NCBI GenBank assembly: GCA_023544605.1
Contig: JAMJFQ010000028.1
Location: forward strand, 1-19,492
Source: ANME-2 cluster archaeon
GTDB taxonomy: Archaea > Halobacteriota > Methanosarcinia > Methanosarcinales > Methanocomedenaceae
Length of the DNA: 19,492 nt
Direction of reading: 5' to 3'
Shown here in pieces: positions 1 through 7,304 of this stretch. Within the stretch, counting starts at the first letter, position 1. Every line of letters begins with the position of its first letter. The notes under the pieces are model-generated. The model saw nothing but the letters and a program-made list of their open reading frames with translations, did no database searches and had not been told where the DNA came from. The translations under genes and the position numbers were made by a program.

Positions 1-1
1 G

Positions 2-169
2 ATGCTCGATAAACAGGATACTATCATCCAAAAAATTGATTTAACAAGGACGGACATCACGGGTGAGATAAAAGGATTGAGGAACGACCTGAAATCCTAC
101 ATGGATAGAAAATTCATAAAGATTGAAGCCGACATTTCTCAAATAAAGGCAAAGATCGGCCTCAACTAA
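2..169 (+). CDS. 3' end of a coiled-coil protein (partial)
   Basis: The window opens inside a reading frame with no stop before the TAA at 167-169, so the true start probably lies upstream, although an ATG sits at 2-4. The visible 55 residues are highly charged, rich in Lys, Asp and Ile, and follow a heptad-like pattern expected of an amphipathic helix or coiled coil. Similar Lys/Asp-rich helical tails occur as C-terminal extensions on some archaeal acylphosphatases; that parallel is from memory and is not demonstrated here. The gene converges on the radical SAM gene with only 6 bases between the stops. Function is unknown from this fragment. Confidence 0.55.
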   Translation: MLDKQDTIIQKIDLTRTDITGEIKGLRNDLKSYMDRKFIKIEADISQIKAKIGLN

Positions 170-175
170 ACACTT

Positions 176-1624
176 TCAGTCAACATACTTATCAAAGAAC
201 TTCTTAACTGCCCCGGGCATCTCGCCACCCTTCATCTGCTCGGACAGGTAAGAATCATTTATCAGCAGTTTGGTCACATCTATCATATACCTCCGCTTAA
301 AATCACTCATCTCATCCACCCTGGACAGCTTGTCCATATAGAACAGCCTGAACGACTCAAGCAGGTGCCCGTTCAACTCATCCCTGCTCATAGCCACAGG
401 CCGCACCACAGGCTCAACCAGATTATACTTGGAATAATCCTTAACCTCCACATACGGCTCAAGTTCAGCATAAATATCAGAATAAGGCCACGGCGCAATC
501 GCAAGGAAAAACGTCAGATCAGCATCATAATACGCAGCCAACTCCTGCGTCGCCTTCACAGATCCAACCGTCTCATCAGGCATACCCATCACAAACGAAG
601 TCTCAGATACAATATCCACACTATTGATAAGGTCAATAGCCTCCTTGGACTCCTCGATCTTCAAATCCTTCTGGTACCTGTCCAGCGTCTCCTGGTCAGC
701 AGACTCCGCACCCACATAAATGTGCAAAATACCCGCATCCCGATATTTCTGGATAATATCGCGGTCCCGTAAAATATCATCCACCCTGGTCTCCATCAAA
801 ATCTCCAGGTCCAGGTCTTTCTCAATAAGCAGGTCAAGTATCCGCTCCCACCGCTCCCTCTCACAGGTTGGGATCTCATCCGCTATCATGGCCACATCCA
901 CACCATACATGCGGTTCAGGTGCTCAAGTTCGGCCACAAAATTCTCAGCACTCCGGCCACGCCACGTCTCTTTCCAGAACAAACGCTGGGAACAGAACGT
1001 ACACTTCTGGGTGCACCCCCTCGATGAACTCACCACCGCCAGAATAGAATTTGCCTTGGTCTTGAACGAATAATCACCCCATTCCACCAGGTCCCAGGCC
1101 GCAGGCAGCGAGTCCAGGTCAGTGATAAAAGGCCGGGGTCCGGTATGCACCACGTCCCCATCCCTGATGTACGATATACCCAACACACCCGCCGGGTCCC
1201 TGCCAGAATAAATGTGGTCCAGCAGTTCCACAGTAGTCTCCTCGCCCTCACCCACGATCACATAATCCACAACATCAGCATCTCCCTCCAGGATCTCATT
1301 CCAACAAAATGTAGCATGAATCCCCCCCAGATTGGTAATAATTTCAGAATTGACCTCCTTGGCAATGCGAAGCACCTGGATGGCATCATAATTACTTGAA
1401 GTATAACCTGCACAAGCAACCACATCAGGCGCAGACGATTCAATCCGTGTCCTGATATCATCAAAAGTATCGAACCTGGTCATGGCATCGTATATCTCGA
1501 CCTCATACCCCGCCTGCTGCAAACTCCCTGCTACATACACCAAACCCAATGGCATCCATGACCCGGCGGATTCAAGTACCCCGCAGTGGTAAGGTGGTGT
1601 GATTAAAAGAATTTTTTTTGACAT
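176..1624 (-). CDS. B12-binding domain radical SAM protein (BchE-like)
   Basis: This 482-residue protein has the two-domain layout of class B radical SAM enzymes. Residues about 5-145 form a cobalamin-binding-type Rossmann domain with the typical PPY start and a GGIHATF loop, but no DxHxxG cobalt-ligand motif, as in BchE-type proteins. Residues about 192-400 form the radical SAM barrel with C204, C208 and C211 (CTQKCTFC), which would hold the 4Fe-4S cluster. The GGIH-x-TF loop resembles magnesium-protoporphyrin ester cyclase (BchE) relatives, but substrates in this superfamily are diverse and cannot be read from sequence. It is the last gene of a minus-strand run after resB and ccsA, with a 42-base gap, so a role connected with haem or cytochrome c is possible but inferred. 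The start is canonical for the family (MSKKILLITPP); its ribosome binding site is weak. Confidence 0.88.
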   Translation of the reverse strand: MSKKILLITPPYHCGVLESAGSWMPLGLVYVAGSLQQAGYEVEIYDAMTRFDTFDDIRTRIESSAPDVVACAGYTSSNYDAIQVLRIAKEVNSEIITNLGGIHATFCWNEILEGDADVVDYVIVGEGEETTVELLDHIYSGRDPAGVLGISYIRDGDVVHTGPRPFITDLDSLPAAWDLVEWGDYSFKTKANSILAVVSSSRGCTQKCTFCSQRLFWKETWRGRSAENFVAELEHLNRMYGVDVAMIADEIPTCERERWERILDLLIEKDLDLEILMETRVDDILRDRDIIQKYRDAGILHIYVGAESADQETLDRYQKDLKIEESKEAIDLINSVDIVSETSFVMGMPDETVGSVKATQELAAYYDADLTFFLAIAPWPYSDIYAELEPYVEVKDYSKYNLVEPVVRPVAMSRDELNGHLLESFRLFYMDKLSRVDEMSDFKRRYMIDVTKLLINDSYLSEQMKGGEMPGAVKKFFDKYVD

Positions 1625-1666
1625 TGAACCCGGCCTAAATGATTTTTTAATAGAATAATCTACTAC

Positions 1667-2512
1667 TTATGGTGTCATATAAGCACTATGTAATCCGCTA
1701 TATATAAATCCAACACCGAACGTGGAAAATGCCAGTATGAATATCGCGAAAACCAGCAGCCATGCAGCCTTTTTGCCCTTCCATCCAGCATTCATCCGCA
1801 GGTGAAGGTATATCCCGTACACGAACCAGGCTATCAAAGACCAGGTCTCGATAGGATCCCATGCCCAGTAACGCCCCCAGGTCTGGTATGCCCAGATAGC
1901 CCCTGCTCCAATCATCACACTAAGAAATAAAAACCCGGCACTCACGAACTGGTAACTCAAATCGTCCAGTGTTTCCTTATTGGGAAAACGCCCCAGGAAC
2001 TGCTTCATGCCCTCAGACCCCCTCCCTTTCTCCTGCCGCTCGTTCAAGAGATACAACACAGCAAGGCCGGTACCGATCAGGATACCCCCGAACGTGAGTT
2101 TGGCAAACCCCACATGGGCTATCAGCCAGTAACTGCTAAGCGATGCAGGAATGGAATATATGTCCATTGACAGGGTGGCCCCGACCCCCATCAAAATAAA
2201 CGAGACCGGAACAACGACCAGTCCTGCCAGCCGAATCCGTTCCACTCTCAAAGCTACAATCAAAAACACAGCAATCGAAACCCAGGCATAGGATGAAAAT
2301 ACCTCATGCATGGTCATGTATGGCCCATGTCCCGACTCCACCCATCGCATATACAAAGAGCCCGAATGTGGCAGTATCCCGACAAACGCTGCCAGTGCAC
2401 CATACCTTAACCATTCTTCCTTCTTGAACACCACACTGATGACATATATAACTGCACTAATACCATAGAACGACGAAGCTGTCAAATATAATATCCATTC
2501 AAGCTGCCCCAT
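1667..2512 (-). CDS. ccsA: Cytochrome c biogenesis protein CcsA/ResC family
   Basis: CcsA/ResC-type proteins handle haem in System II cytochrome c maturation: with ResB they deliver haem across the membrane for attachment to CxxCH apocytochromes. The 281-residue protein is mostly hydrophobic, with roughly eight predicted membrane segments. The diagnostic tryptophan-rich (WWD) haem-binding motif lies at about residues 212-229 (WGRYWAWDPIETWSLIAW), followed by the conserved YLHLR. Likely haem-ligand histidines flank it at H133 (IAHVGFAK) and H275 (SGLHSAY), and a GHGPYMTMHE segment near residues 61-70 matches the usual early loop. Its start overlaps the end of resB by 14 bases, implying translational coupling. 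An assignment to the related CcmC/CcmF group of System I is less likely because the partner gene is resB. Confidence 0.93.
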   Translation of the reverse strand: MGQLEWILYLTASSFYGISAVIYVISVVFKKEEWLRYGALAAFVGILPHSGSLYMRWVESGHGPYMTMHEVFSSYAWVSIAVFLIVALRVERIRLAGLVVVPVSFILMGVGATLSMDIYSIPASLSSYWLIAHVGFAKLTFGGILIGTGLAVLYLLNERQEKGRGSEGMKQFLGRFPNKETLDDLSYQFVSAGFLFLSVMIGAGAIWAYQTWGRYWAWDPIETWSLIAWFVYGIYLHLRMNAGWKGKKAAWLLVFAIFILAFSTFGVGFIYSGLHSAYMTP

Positions 2513-3926
2513 CTTGTACCGCCTCTTCTATTCCTTCTATTAAATTGTTAAATTCAACTTCAAAGGATGATTTATACCTATCACTCTTTCCACCTATATA
2601 TAAGACTGGCCTGCCATCCTCACCCTCCTCCACCACCGCCCACAGGTGTCTGGGACTGAAAAAGAACATTACCATCATTGAAAGCACTGCCAGGTATATC
2701 CCCCCGAAAATATATGGCACCCCACGGTCTATCACTACTGCAATTATGCTCCACTGCTTAAGGTCATAGAATCCCAGCGTGACCTCACCCGCATCAGGAT
2801 AACTACCCAGCACCACCATCTGGTCCAGCCCCAGCACCCCGTCAAACACCGGCTGACCACCCTCGAACAGTTCCAGGTATACCTGAGGATTCGGGGGTAT
2901 ATCATAACCACTCTCCAGTATCCTGCGGGATGAGTTGGGATACAGGGTTATCTGGGCCACAAGCCCGGTATCTGCCACAGGGAATACCGTCATATACCTG
3001 CCACTGCCGTCATCCTCTGCATACACATACGAACCCGATATCACAGCACCGGTCTCATTTTTCAACAGGAACAGGGGTGCAAACCCGTACTCGTTCTGGA
3101 ACAGCGACACATCTTCATAAATAACCAGATGGTTGGAATGCACTACGTCCCTCTTAACCACCTTATCGCCATCAGTTATCACAAGCTCGCTGGCAGCCCC
3201 TCTGTAAACATTTTTTTTGTCCTCGTATTGGGGATGAAAACGCTCCAGAAGGACCCCGTAATTACGGTGTTTCTCATCAAAAAGGGGACCTTCAGCCACA
3301 TACATATAATCCTGATGCTGTTCATATAATGTCTGACCTTCCACCAGCTGCAACCTCCCCTCCATCCTGCCCACCCCACCATACAGGATGGCCCCCAGCA
3401 CCAATAAGATACATAAATGGAACGCAGGTGTGCCCAATACCCCAAGCCGGTTCTTTATTGCAGCAATCCTGTTGCCGTCCTGCTCCACACTGTACCGCCG
3501 CATTTTCAGGTTACTTACAACCTTATCACGGGTTGAATCAGAAGTTGTCCCAAAAACTACGACAGTATGGTTTGCAAATCCGTCAATCTCATCCTTCTTT
3601 TTAAAATCACTACCCTTCTTTATCTTTCGGATGGTATTTTTGAACATATCATAGGTACAGAAAATGGTATTGAGATACAGCAGGAACATAATACTGAAAA
3701 ACAGCCAGGACGTGAATATAGCAGTAAAACCTATTTTCTGCATAAGAACCAAAAACTCACTCTGCTCCAGCATTTCCTCAAGAGTGGCAGGGGAATATAT
3801 ATGCTCCTGCGGGATGATACTACCCAATACTGATACCAGGATGACCAGGATAAGCAGGTATATAGTTAGTTTCCTTGACCTGAAAAAACGAGCAATCATT
3901 TTTATTCGGTTGTTAATCTCATCCAT
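2499..3926 (-). CDS. resB: Cytochrome c biogenesis protein ResB family
   Basis: ResB is the partner of CcsA in System II cytochrome c maturation. The protein has the ResB layout: a first membrane segment ending in the signature GSIIPQE, a second near residues 75-100, a third containing a histidine (PAFHLCILL), a long extracytoplasmic domain, and a last segment near the C terminus followed by FFSPRHLW. I place the start at the ATG at 3926 (475 residues) and not at the upstream ATG at 3971. The 3926 start has an AGGT about 7-10 bases upstream, whereas the upstream one has no ribosome binding site, and the extra 15 codons would run through a perfect palindrome that looks regulatory. It is the first gene of a resB-ccsA-radical SAM run. 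Its presence implies that the organism makes c-type cytochromes. Confidence 0.9.
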   Translation of the reverse strand: MDEINNRIKMIARFFRSRKLTIYLLILVILVSVLGSIIPQEHIYSPATLEEMLEQSEFLVLMQKIGFTAIFTSWLFFSIMFLLYLNTIFCTYDMFKNTIRKIKKGSDFKKKDEIDGFANHTVVVFGTTSDSTRDKVVSNLKMRRYSVEQDGNRIAAIKNRLGVLGTPAFHLCILLVLGAILYGGVGRMEGRLQLVEGQTLYEQHQDYMYVAEGPLFDEKHRNYGVLLERFHPQYEDKKNVYRGAASELVITDGDKVVKRDVVHSNHLVIYEDVSLFQNEYGFAPLFLLKNETGAVISGSYVYAEDDGSGRYMTVFPVADTGLVAQITLYPNSSRRILESGYDIPPNPQVYLELFEGGQPVFDGVLGLDQMVVLGSYPDAGEVTLGFYDLKQWSIIAVVIDRGVPYIFGGIYLAVLSMMVMFFFSPRHLWAVVEEGEDGRPVLYIGGKSDRYKSSFEVEFNNLIEGIEEAVQDGAA

Positions 3927-3950
3927 GAATGTACCTGTTTTGGTTTTTTG

Positions 3951-3970
3951 TGATACTATCATTAGTATCA
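3951..3970. promoter_or_regulatory. Perfect 20-bp palindrome upstream of resB, candidate operator
   Basis: TGATACTA (3951-3958) and TAGTATCA (3963-3970) are perfect inverted repeats separated by TCAT. The element lies 25-44 bases upstream of the chosen resB start and about 95 bases upstream of the divergent mtrA-like gene. Size and symmetry fit a dimeric winged-helix or ribbon-helix-helix repressor site, or a small hairpin in the leader. No second copy of the full element was noticed in this window. Confidence 0.5.
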
Positions 3971-4065
3971 TTTAATATTGTTTTGCTTAACAGGATTTTA
4001 CAAAACTATATCAATAAAAATTTACAACAACATTAATACTGTTTCAATCAATTAAGTGAACCACA

Positions 4066-4659
4066 ATGCCCAATAACACCATCGCACAGGAATGGCCGCC
4101 TGCCAGGGGCGACTATACCGTGGTAAACCCCGAATCCCGTATTTCAGTGGTCACCCTTGCCAGCGATATGGACCCACTCCCTGACACCTGCGTGATGGGA
4201 AGCTGCAAGACCGAGAACCTTGGTATCGAGAAGATCATTGCAAATACCATCTCCAACTCAAATATCAGGTATATCCTGGTGTGCGGCCAGGAATCAAAAG
4301 GACATCTATCAGGAAATACACTCCTGGCAATCCACGCAAACGGCGTGGACGAACAGGGCCGTATTATCGGCTCAGACGGTGCAATCCCCTTCATCGAGAA
4401 TATCCCTGCCGATGCCATAGAACATTTCCAAAGCCAGGTGGAACTCATTGACAGGCGGGGACTGATAGAGACCCATGAGATACAGGCAATGATCGAGGAA
4501 TATAAGTCCAAAGGCGAGCCGTTCCCCCACCCCGCTATGGTGGTCCAATCAAAAAAGAAGAAAAAAATGGTCGAGCGCGAGATAAAAGGCGCAGACGTGC
4601 TGATATCTCACAATATCCTGATGGATACCACATCAGGTGTTGTATTCGCACAAACATGA
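4066..4659 (+). CDS. Soluble MtrA-family corrinoid protein (MtxA-like)
   Basis: MtrA is the corrinoid-carrying subunit of methyl-tetrahydromethanopterin:coenzyme M methyltransferase. This 197-residue homologue keeps the cobamide-binding core: WPPARGDY near the N terminus, CKTENLGIEKIIAN at residues 47-60, GQESKGHLSGN around His80, and GAIPFIENIP at about 105-114. His80 matches the histidine known to be the lower axial cobalt ligand in MtrA. Canonical MtrA is about 240 residues and ends in a membrane anchor; here the C terminus is polar, has a run of five lysines at 163-167, and shows no membrane segment, so the protein should be cytoplasmic. No MtrB-G genes are present. An MtrH homologue follows after 24 bases, the arrangement recalled for the mtxA/mtxH genes of Methanosarcina barkeri. 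A GTGA about 7-10 bases upstream is a possible ribosome binding site. Confidence 0.9.
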   Translation: MPNNTIAQEWPPARGDYTVVNPESRISVVTLASDMDPLPDTCVMGSCKTENLGIEKIIANTISNSNIRYILVCGQESKGHLSGNTLLAIHANGVDEQGRIIGSDGAIPFIENIPADAIEHFQSQVELIDRRGLIETHEIQAMIEEYKSKGEPFPHPAMVVQSKKKKKMVEREIKGADVLISHNILMDTTSGVVFAQT

Positions 4660-4683
4660 TCTTAATCAACAGGACTGGTAACA

Positions 4684-5616
4684 ATGTTCGTATTCAAAAA
4701 AGACCAGCAGGTCATCAATATCGCCAATGTCAAGATCGGAGGCCAACCCGGACAACTGCCCACCGTACTGGCAGGCACCATATTCTACAACAAACACAGC
4801 ATAGTATCAGACCCGGTCGCCGGTATATTTGACAAGCAGGCTGCAGAAGCACTCATCAACGCGCAACAGGTCCTCTCGGATGAGACAGGCAATCCCCATA
4901 TGGTGCATATTTATGCCGAGACACCCCAGGCAGCCGAACGGTACCTGGATTTTGTGAGTGCCACAACAGATGCACCATTCCTTCTTGATTCCACCGACTC
5001 CACTGTACGGACTGCGGCAGCTGCTTATGTCAGCGAGGTAGGACTGGCTGACAAGACCATCTACAATAGTTTGAATATGTCAGTCACAGATGCTGAAATT
5101 GAGGCATTGGCCAGCTCGGATATCGACACTGCCATCATCCTGGGATTCAATGCCATGGATTCAGGCCTTGATGGCAGGATGGAACTGCTGGAGAACGGGG
5201 GCAGTGTCCTGCCCCACGGCCTACTGGAAACCGCAGATGAATGCGGTATAACGAAAAAATTGATCGACCCCAGCATCACGCCCATGGGCAACGGCGCTGG
5301 TGTTGCGCTAAGGATGTGCATAACCGCAAAAGCAAAATGGGGTTATCCTGTAGGTTCTGGTATTCACAATGCACCTTCGGCATGGAACTGGTTACGCAAC
5401 AAAAGTAAGGAAGACAGGTTCCTATACAAGATATGCGACATTGCTTCCACCGGTCTACAACAAATGGCTGCAGGTGACTTCATACTCTATGGACCCATTG
5501 AGAATGCCCGATACACTTTCCCCCTTGCGGCCATGGCAGACATCATGATATCCGAAAGTGTAGCCGACCTGGACGTAGAACCCGTGGAAGGGCATCCGAT
5601 ATATAAACTGGTCTAA
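4684..5616 (+). CDS. MtrH-family methyltransferase (MtxH-like)
   Basis: MtrH is the subunit that moves the methyl group from N5-methyl-tetrahydromethanopterin to the corrinoid of MtrA. The 310-residue length equals that of canonical MtrH and it reads as a TIM-barrel methyltransferase, with the family features GGQPGQLPTVLAGTIFY near residues 18-34, DPVAGIFDKQAAEALI near 41-56, and the central GNGAGVALR near 208-216. It lies 24 bases after the soluble MtrA homologue and probably shares its transcript; the pair most likely forms a cytoplasmic methyltransferase without the sodium-pumping MtrCDE part. The pterin substrate (methanopterin type or H4F) cannot be read from sequence. Orthology to MtxH and not to the main MtrH is inferred from the missing mtr operon context. 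Confidence 0.9.
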   Translation: MFVFKKDQQVINIANVKIGGQPGQLPTVLAGTIFYNKHSIVSDPVAGIFDKQAAEALINAQQVLSDETGNPHMVHIYAETPQAAERYLDFVSATTDAPFLLDSTDSTVRTAAAAYVSEVGLADKTIYNSLNMSVTDAEIEALASSDIDTAIILGFNAMDSGLDGRMELLENGGSVLPHGLLETADECGITKKLIDPSITPMGNGAGVALRMCITAKAKWGYPVGSGIHNAPSAWNWLRNKSKEDRFLYKICDIASTGLQQMAAGDFILYGPIENARYTFPLAAMADIMISESVADLDVEPVEGHPIYKLV

Positions 5617-5709
5617 AACAATGCTTCAAGGTAATACCGACACGCATAAATTACTAATACTACTTTATTTATTATCAATAGAATCTGCGATGATACTTGA
5701 TTCGACCGG

Positions 5710-6777
5710 ATGGGACAAATTGTGAAAAAGCTGGGTTTCTTTAAACGCAGGAAGTTCAAACGCATATTGAACACATCCAAAAAACATGAACTGACCATAT
5801 TGCTCAGACCAGACCCAACTGTTGACTCCCTTGCCAGTGCATATGCATTGACAAAGATAGTTGAATATTTCCATATCAATGCCAGATGTTATTATACCGG
5901 TACAGCCCACCACAAAGGACTGCTTAATATCGTAGGACAGAACATAGAACCTCTTCCTGATGTCATTACTGATGAGTTTTCCAGGACCGTGGCTCTGGTC
6001 GATGTAGTACCCAGTGAACTGAATGAAGGGCTTATCATCAGCATTGGCACGCCCGATATAATCATTTCCCATTCCAAAGTGGCAACAAAAGATATTAAAT
6101 GCAGGTACAAGGACATCCGCGCGAACGTGGAGACCACGTCCACACTCATGGTTCAGTATATAAGAAGCATGAAAGTACCTATGGACAGTACTGTCGCCAC
6201 CGTGCTCCTGTTTGCTATCAGGGATCGGACCAGAACATTTCTGTCCAATGTGAACCTCAATGGACTGGAAGCATACCACTACGTACTGGGATTCATGGAT
6301 AATGACCTGCTGCTGAAACTGGAAAAACCGGCCGTGAAGCCCGAAACGTTCAGCGATCTGTCAAATGCCATCAATAACAAGCACATCAAGGGTGCATATC
6401 TCTTAACCAATACCGGTTATGTAAAAGACCCCACCACCCTCTCCAAAGTCGTCAAATATATGCTCGACCTGGATGGGATATCCACAGCACTTGTATTTGC
6501 CGTTAATACTTCCAACATATATGTGTATGCCAATTCTCACAATATTGAAATTAATATGAAACAGATATTCAGGAAAGCTTTCGGTCATTGCGGCAATATC
6601 CTGGGAGGTTCTTTTTATGCTTCCATAACCATACCGCTGGGAGTTTTCGGTGCCATTACAAAAGGTGACGGCTGCGAGGACAGCAAACAACTGATGCTGG
6701 AAACGATTAGCAACTCAATTTACAACCGGTTCCTGAACACCATCGAAGAAGGGGAAGGAAAACTGGAAAATGATTGA
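5710..6777 (+). CDS. DHH-fold protein with degenerate catalytic motifs
   Basis: The 355-residue protein aligns by eye with DHH/DHHA1 phosphoesterases (RecJ/NrnA-like). Motif I is recognisable as PDPTVDSLAS at residues 34-43, motif II is reduced to VALVDVV near 94-100, and the stretch DIRANVETTSTLMVQYIRSM (135-154) matches the usual ATS helix. The name-giving DHH triad is replaced by SHS at 120-122, the later TDT aspartate site reads RDRT near 171-174, and the DHHA1 glycine motif GGHxxAA appears as GGSFYAS (299-305). Several metal ligands are therefore missing, so the protein is probably not an active nuclease and may have become a nucleotide-binding or regulatory protein. The ATG at 5710 is the first start after an in-frame stop; no clear ribosome binding site precedes it. 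An AT-rich element (TTTATTTAT, about 5663-5671) upstream could be a TATA box giving a short leader. Confidence 0.78.
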   Translation: MGQIVKKLGFFKRRKFKRILNTSKKHELTILLRPDPTVDSLASAYALTKIVEYFHINARCYYTGTAHHKGLLNIVGQNIEPLPDVITDEFSRTVALVDVVPSELNEGLIISIGTPDIIISHSKVATKDIKCRYKDIRANVETTSTLMVQYIRSMKVPMDSTVATVLLFAIRDRTRTFLSNVNLNGLEAYHYVLGFMDNDLLLKLEKPAVKPETFSDLSNAINNKHIKGAYLLTNTGYVKDPTTLSKVVKYMLDLDGISTALVFAVNTSNIYVYANSHNIEINMKQIFRKAFGHCGNILGGSFYASITIPLGVFGAITKGDGCEDSKQLMLETISNSIYNRFLNTIEEGEGKLEND

Positions 6778-6786
6778 TAGGTGTAC

Positions 6787-6801
6787 ACCCGGATAGCGGG
6801 T
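6787..6801. repeat. Short hairpin between convergent genes
   Basis: ACCCG and CGGGT form a perfect 5-bp stem with a 5-base loop just after the DHH gene and at the stop codon of the convergent zinc-finger gene. There is no T-run on either side, so termination is only a possibility. Confidence 0.25.
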
Positions 6802-6971
6802 CAGCTGCTTAATTGAGGGTCGATGGAACCTAAGACGCGTCCCCGACTGCATTGCACACATACACCCCTGTTTGCATCAAAACAATTGCTGCACACAAGA
6901 CGGCCGCATAACTGGCACGTATACATTGTACCAGCGGTCTGGCATATACTACATATCCCTTTTAATTCCAA
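6801..6971 (-). CDS. Small Cys-rich zinc-finger protein, TTG start
   Basis: This 56-residue frame starts at TTG (6971) and is too short for a usual length cut-off. It encodes ordered cysteine pairs at C7/C10, C19/C22, C27/C30 and C38/C41: CSIC, then CQLC, CSNC and CVQC. Eight cysteines in four CxxC pairs with conserved-looking spacing strongly suggest a protein binding two zinc ions in a treble-clef or cross-brace fold. I recall comparable small archaeal proteins with a CPLCGR-V-C pattern, but cannot name a family. TTG is supported by a GAGGGG tract 6 bases upstream and by an in-frame stop just before it; the only ATG, at residue 16, would remove the first cysteine pair. It follows the 45-residue gene by 46 bases on the same strand and converges on the DHH gene. 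The tail after residue 45 is polar. A role in protein or nucleic acid binding is inference. Confidence 0.72.
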   Translation of the reverse strand: MELKGICSICQTAGTMYTCQLCGRLVCSNCFDANRGVCVQCSRGRVLGSIDPQLSS

Positions 6972-7017
6972 GAATACCCCTCAATGGGAAATTGGTGGAT
7001 CAATCACCCAATGGCAA

Positions 7018-7155
7018 TCAAGACGCCTGGTATGGTATGAAGAACTCTTCAACAACCCATTCGCGCAGCTCATCTTCCCATTTCTTATCAAGATTCTTCC
7101 TGAGGTTCAATAAAGCCAGTTTATTGTCATTGTGTTCTTCTATAGTATTGTCCAT
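7018..7155 (-). CDS. Small acidic hypothetical protein (45 aa)
   Basis: The frame runs from ATG at 7155 to TGA at 7018-7020. A good ribosome binding site (AAGGTG) lies about 11-16 bases upstream of the ATG. The product is dominated by charged residues in an amphipathic pattern (for example KNLDKKWEDELREWVVEEFF at residues 20-39), consistent with one or two helices, and has no signal peptide or membrane segment. I do not recognise it. It lies upstream of the small zinc-finger gene and both may be transcribed from a TATA-like element at 7207-7219. Two longer plus-strand frames cover the same DNA but have low-complexity compositions and no ribosome binding sites. The evidence is translation signal plus composition only. 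Confidence 0.55.
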   Translation of the reverse strand: MDNTIEEHNDNKLALLNLRKNLDKKWEDELREWVVEEFFIPYQAS

Positions 7156-7174
7156 AAATTTGTGACACCTTATT

Positions 7175-7187
7175 GGAGTTTAACTCC
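7175..7187. promoter_or_regulatory. 13-bp palindrome near the predicted start of transcription
   Basis: GGAGTT (7175-7180) and AACTCC (7182-7187) are perfect inverted repeats around one base. The element lies 20-32 bases upstream of the 45-residue gene and roughly 25-35 bases downstream of its TATA-like box, where a repressor would block initiation. Confidence 0.4.
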
Positions 7188-7206
7188 GTTAATAAACAAC
7201 ATTTAT

Positions 7207-7219
7207 TATATTTTAAATA
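7207..7219 (-). promoter_or_regulatory. Candidate TATA element for the two small minus-strand genes
   Basis: Read on the minus strand this is TATTTAAAATATA, located 52-64 bases upstream of the ATG at 7155. With initiation about 25 bases downstream, the leader would be roughly 25-30 bases and would begin at the palindrome. Confidence 0.4.
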
Positions 7220-7304
7220 CTTGTCGATTTAGGCAAGAAAGAATGAAATGAGAGACATCCCCACCTGCTGTTTATGACATAACGATGGTGTATAGATTAT
7301 TGTC

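Noticed and set aside
3927..3971. 15-residue N-terminal extension of ResB
   Set aside because: No ribosome binding site, and the codons run through a perfect palindrome; the ATG at 3926 has AGGT at proper spacing.
6823..7165. Two overlapping plus-strand frames of 96-97 codons
   Set aside because: They are antisense to the two small minus-strand genes, lack ribosome binding sites and have unnatural compositions; the minus strand has ordered CxxC pairs and proper translation signals.
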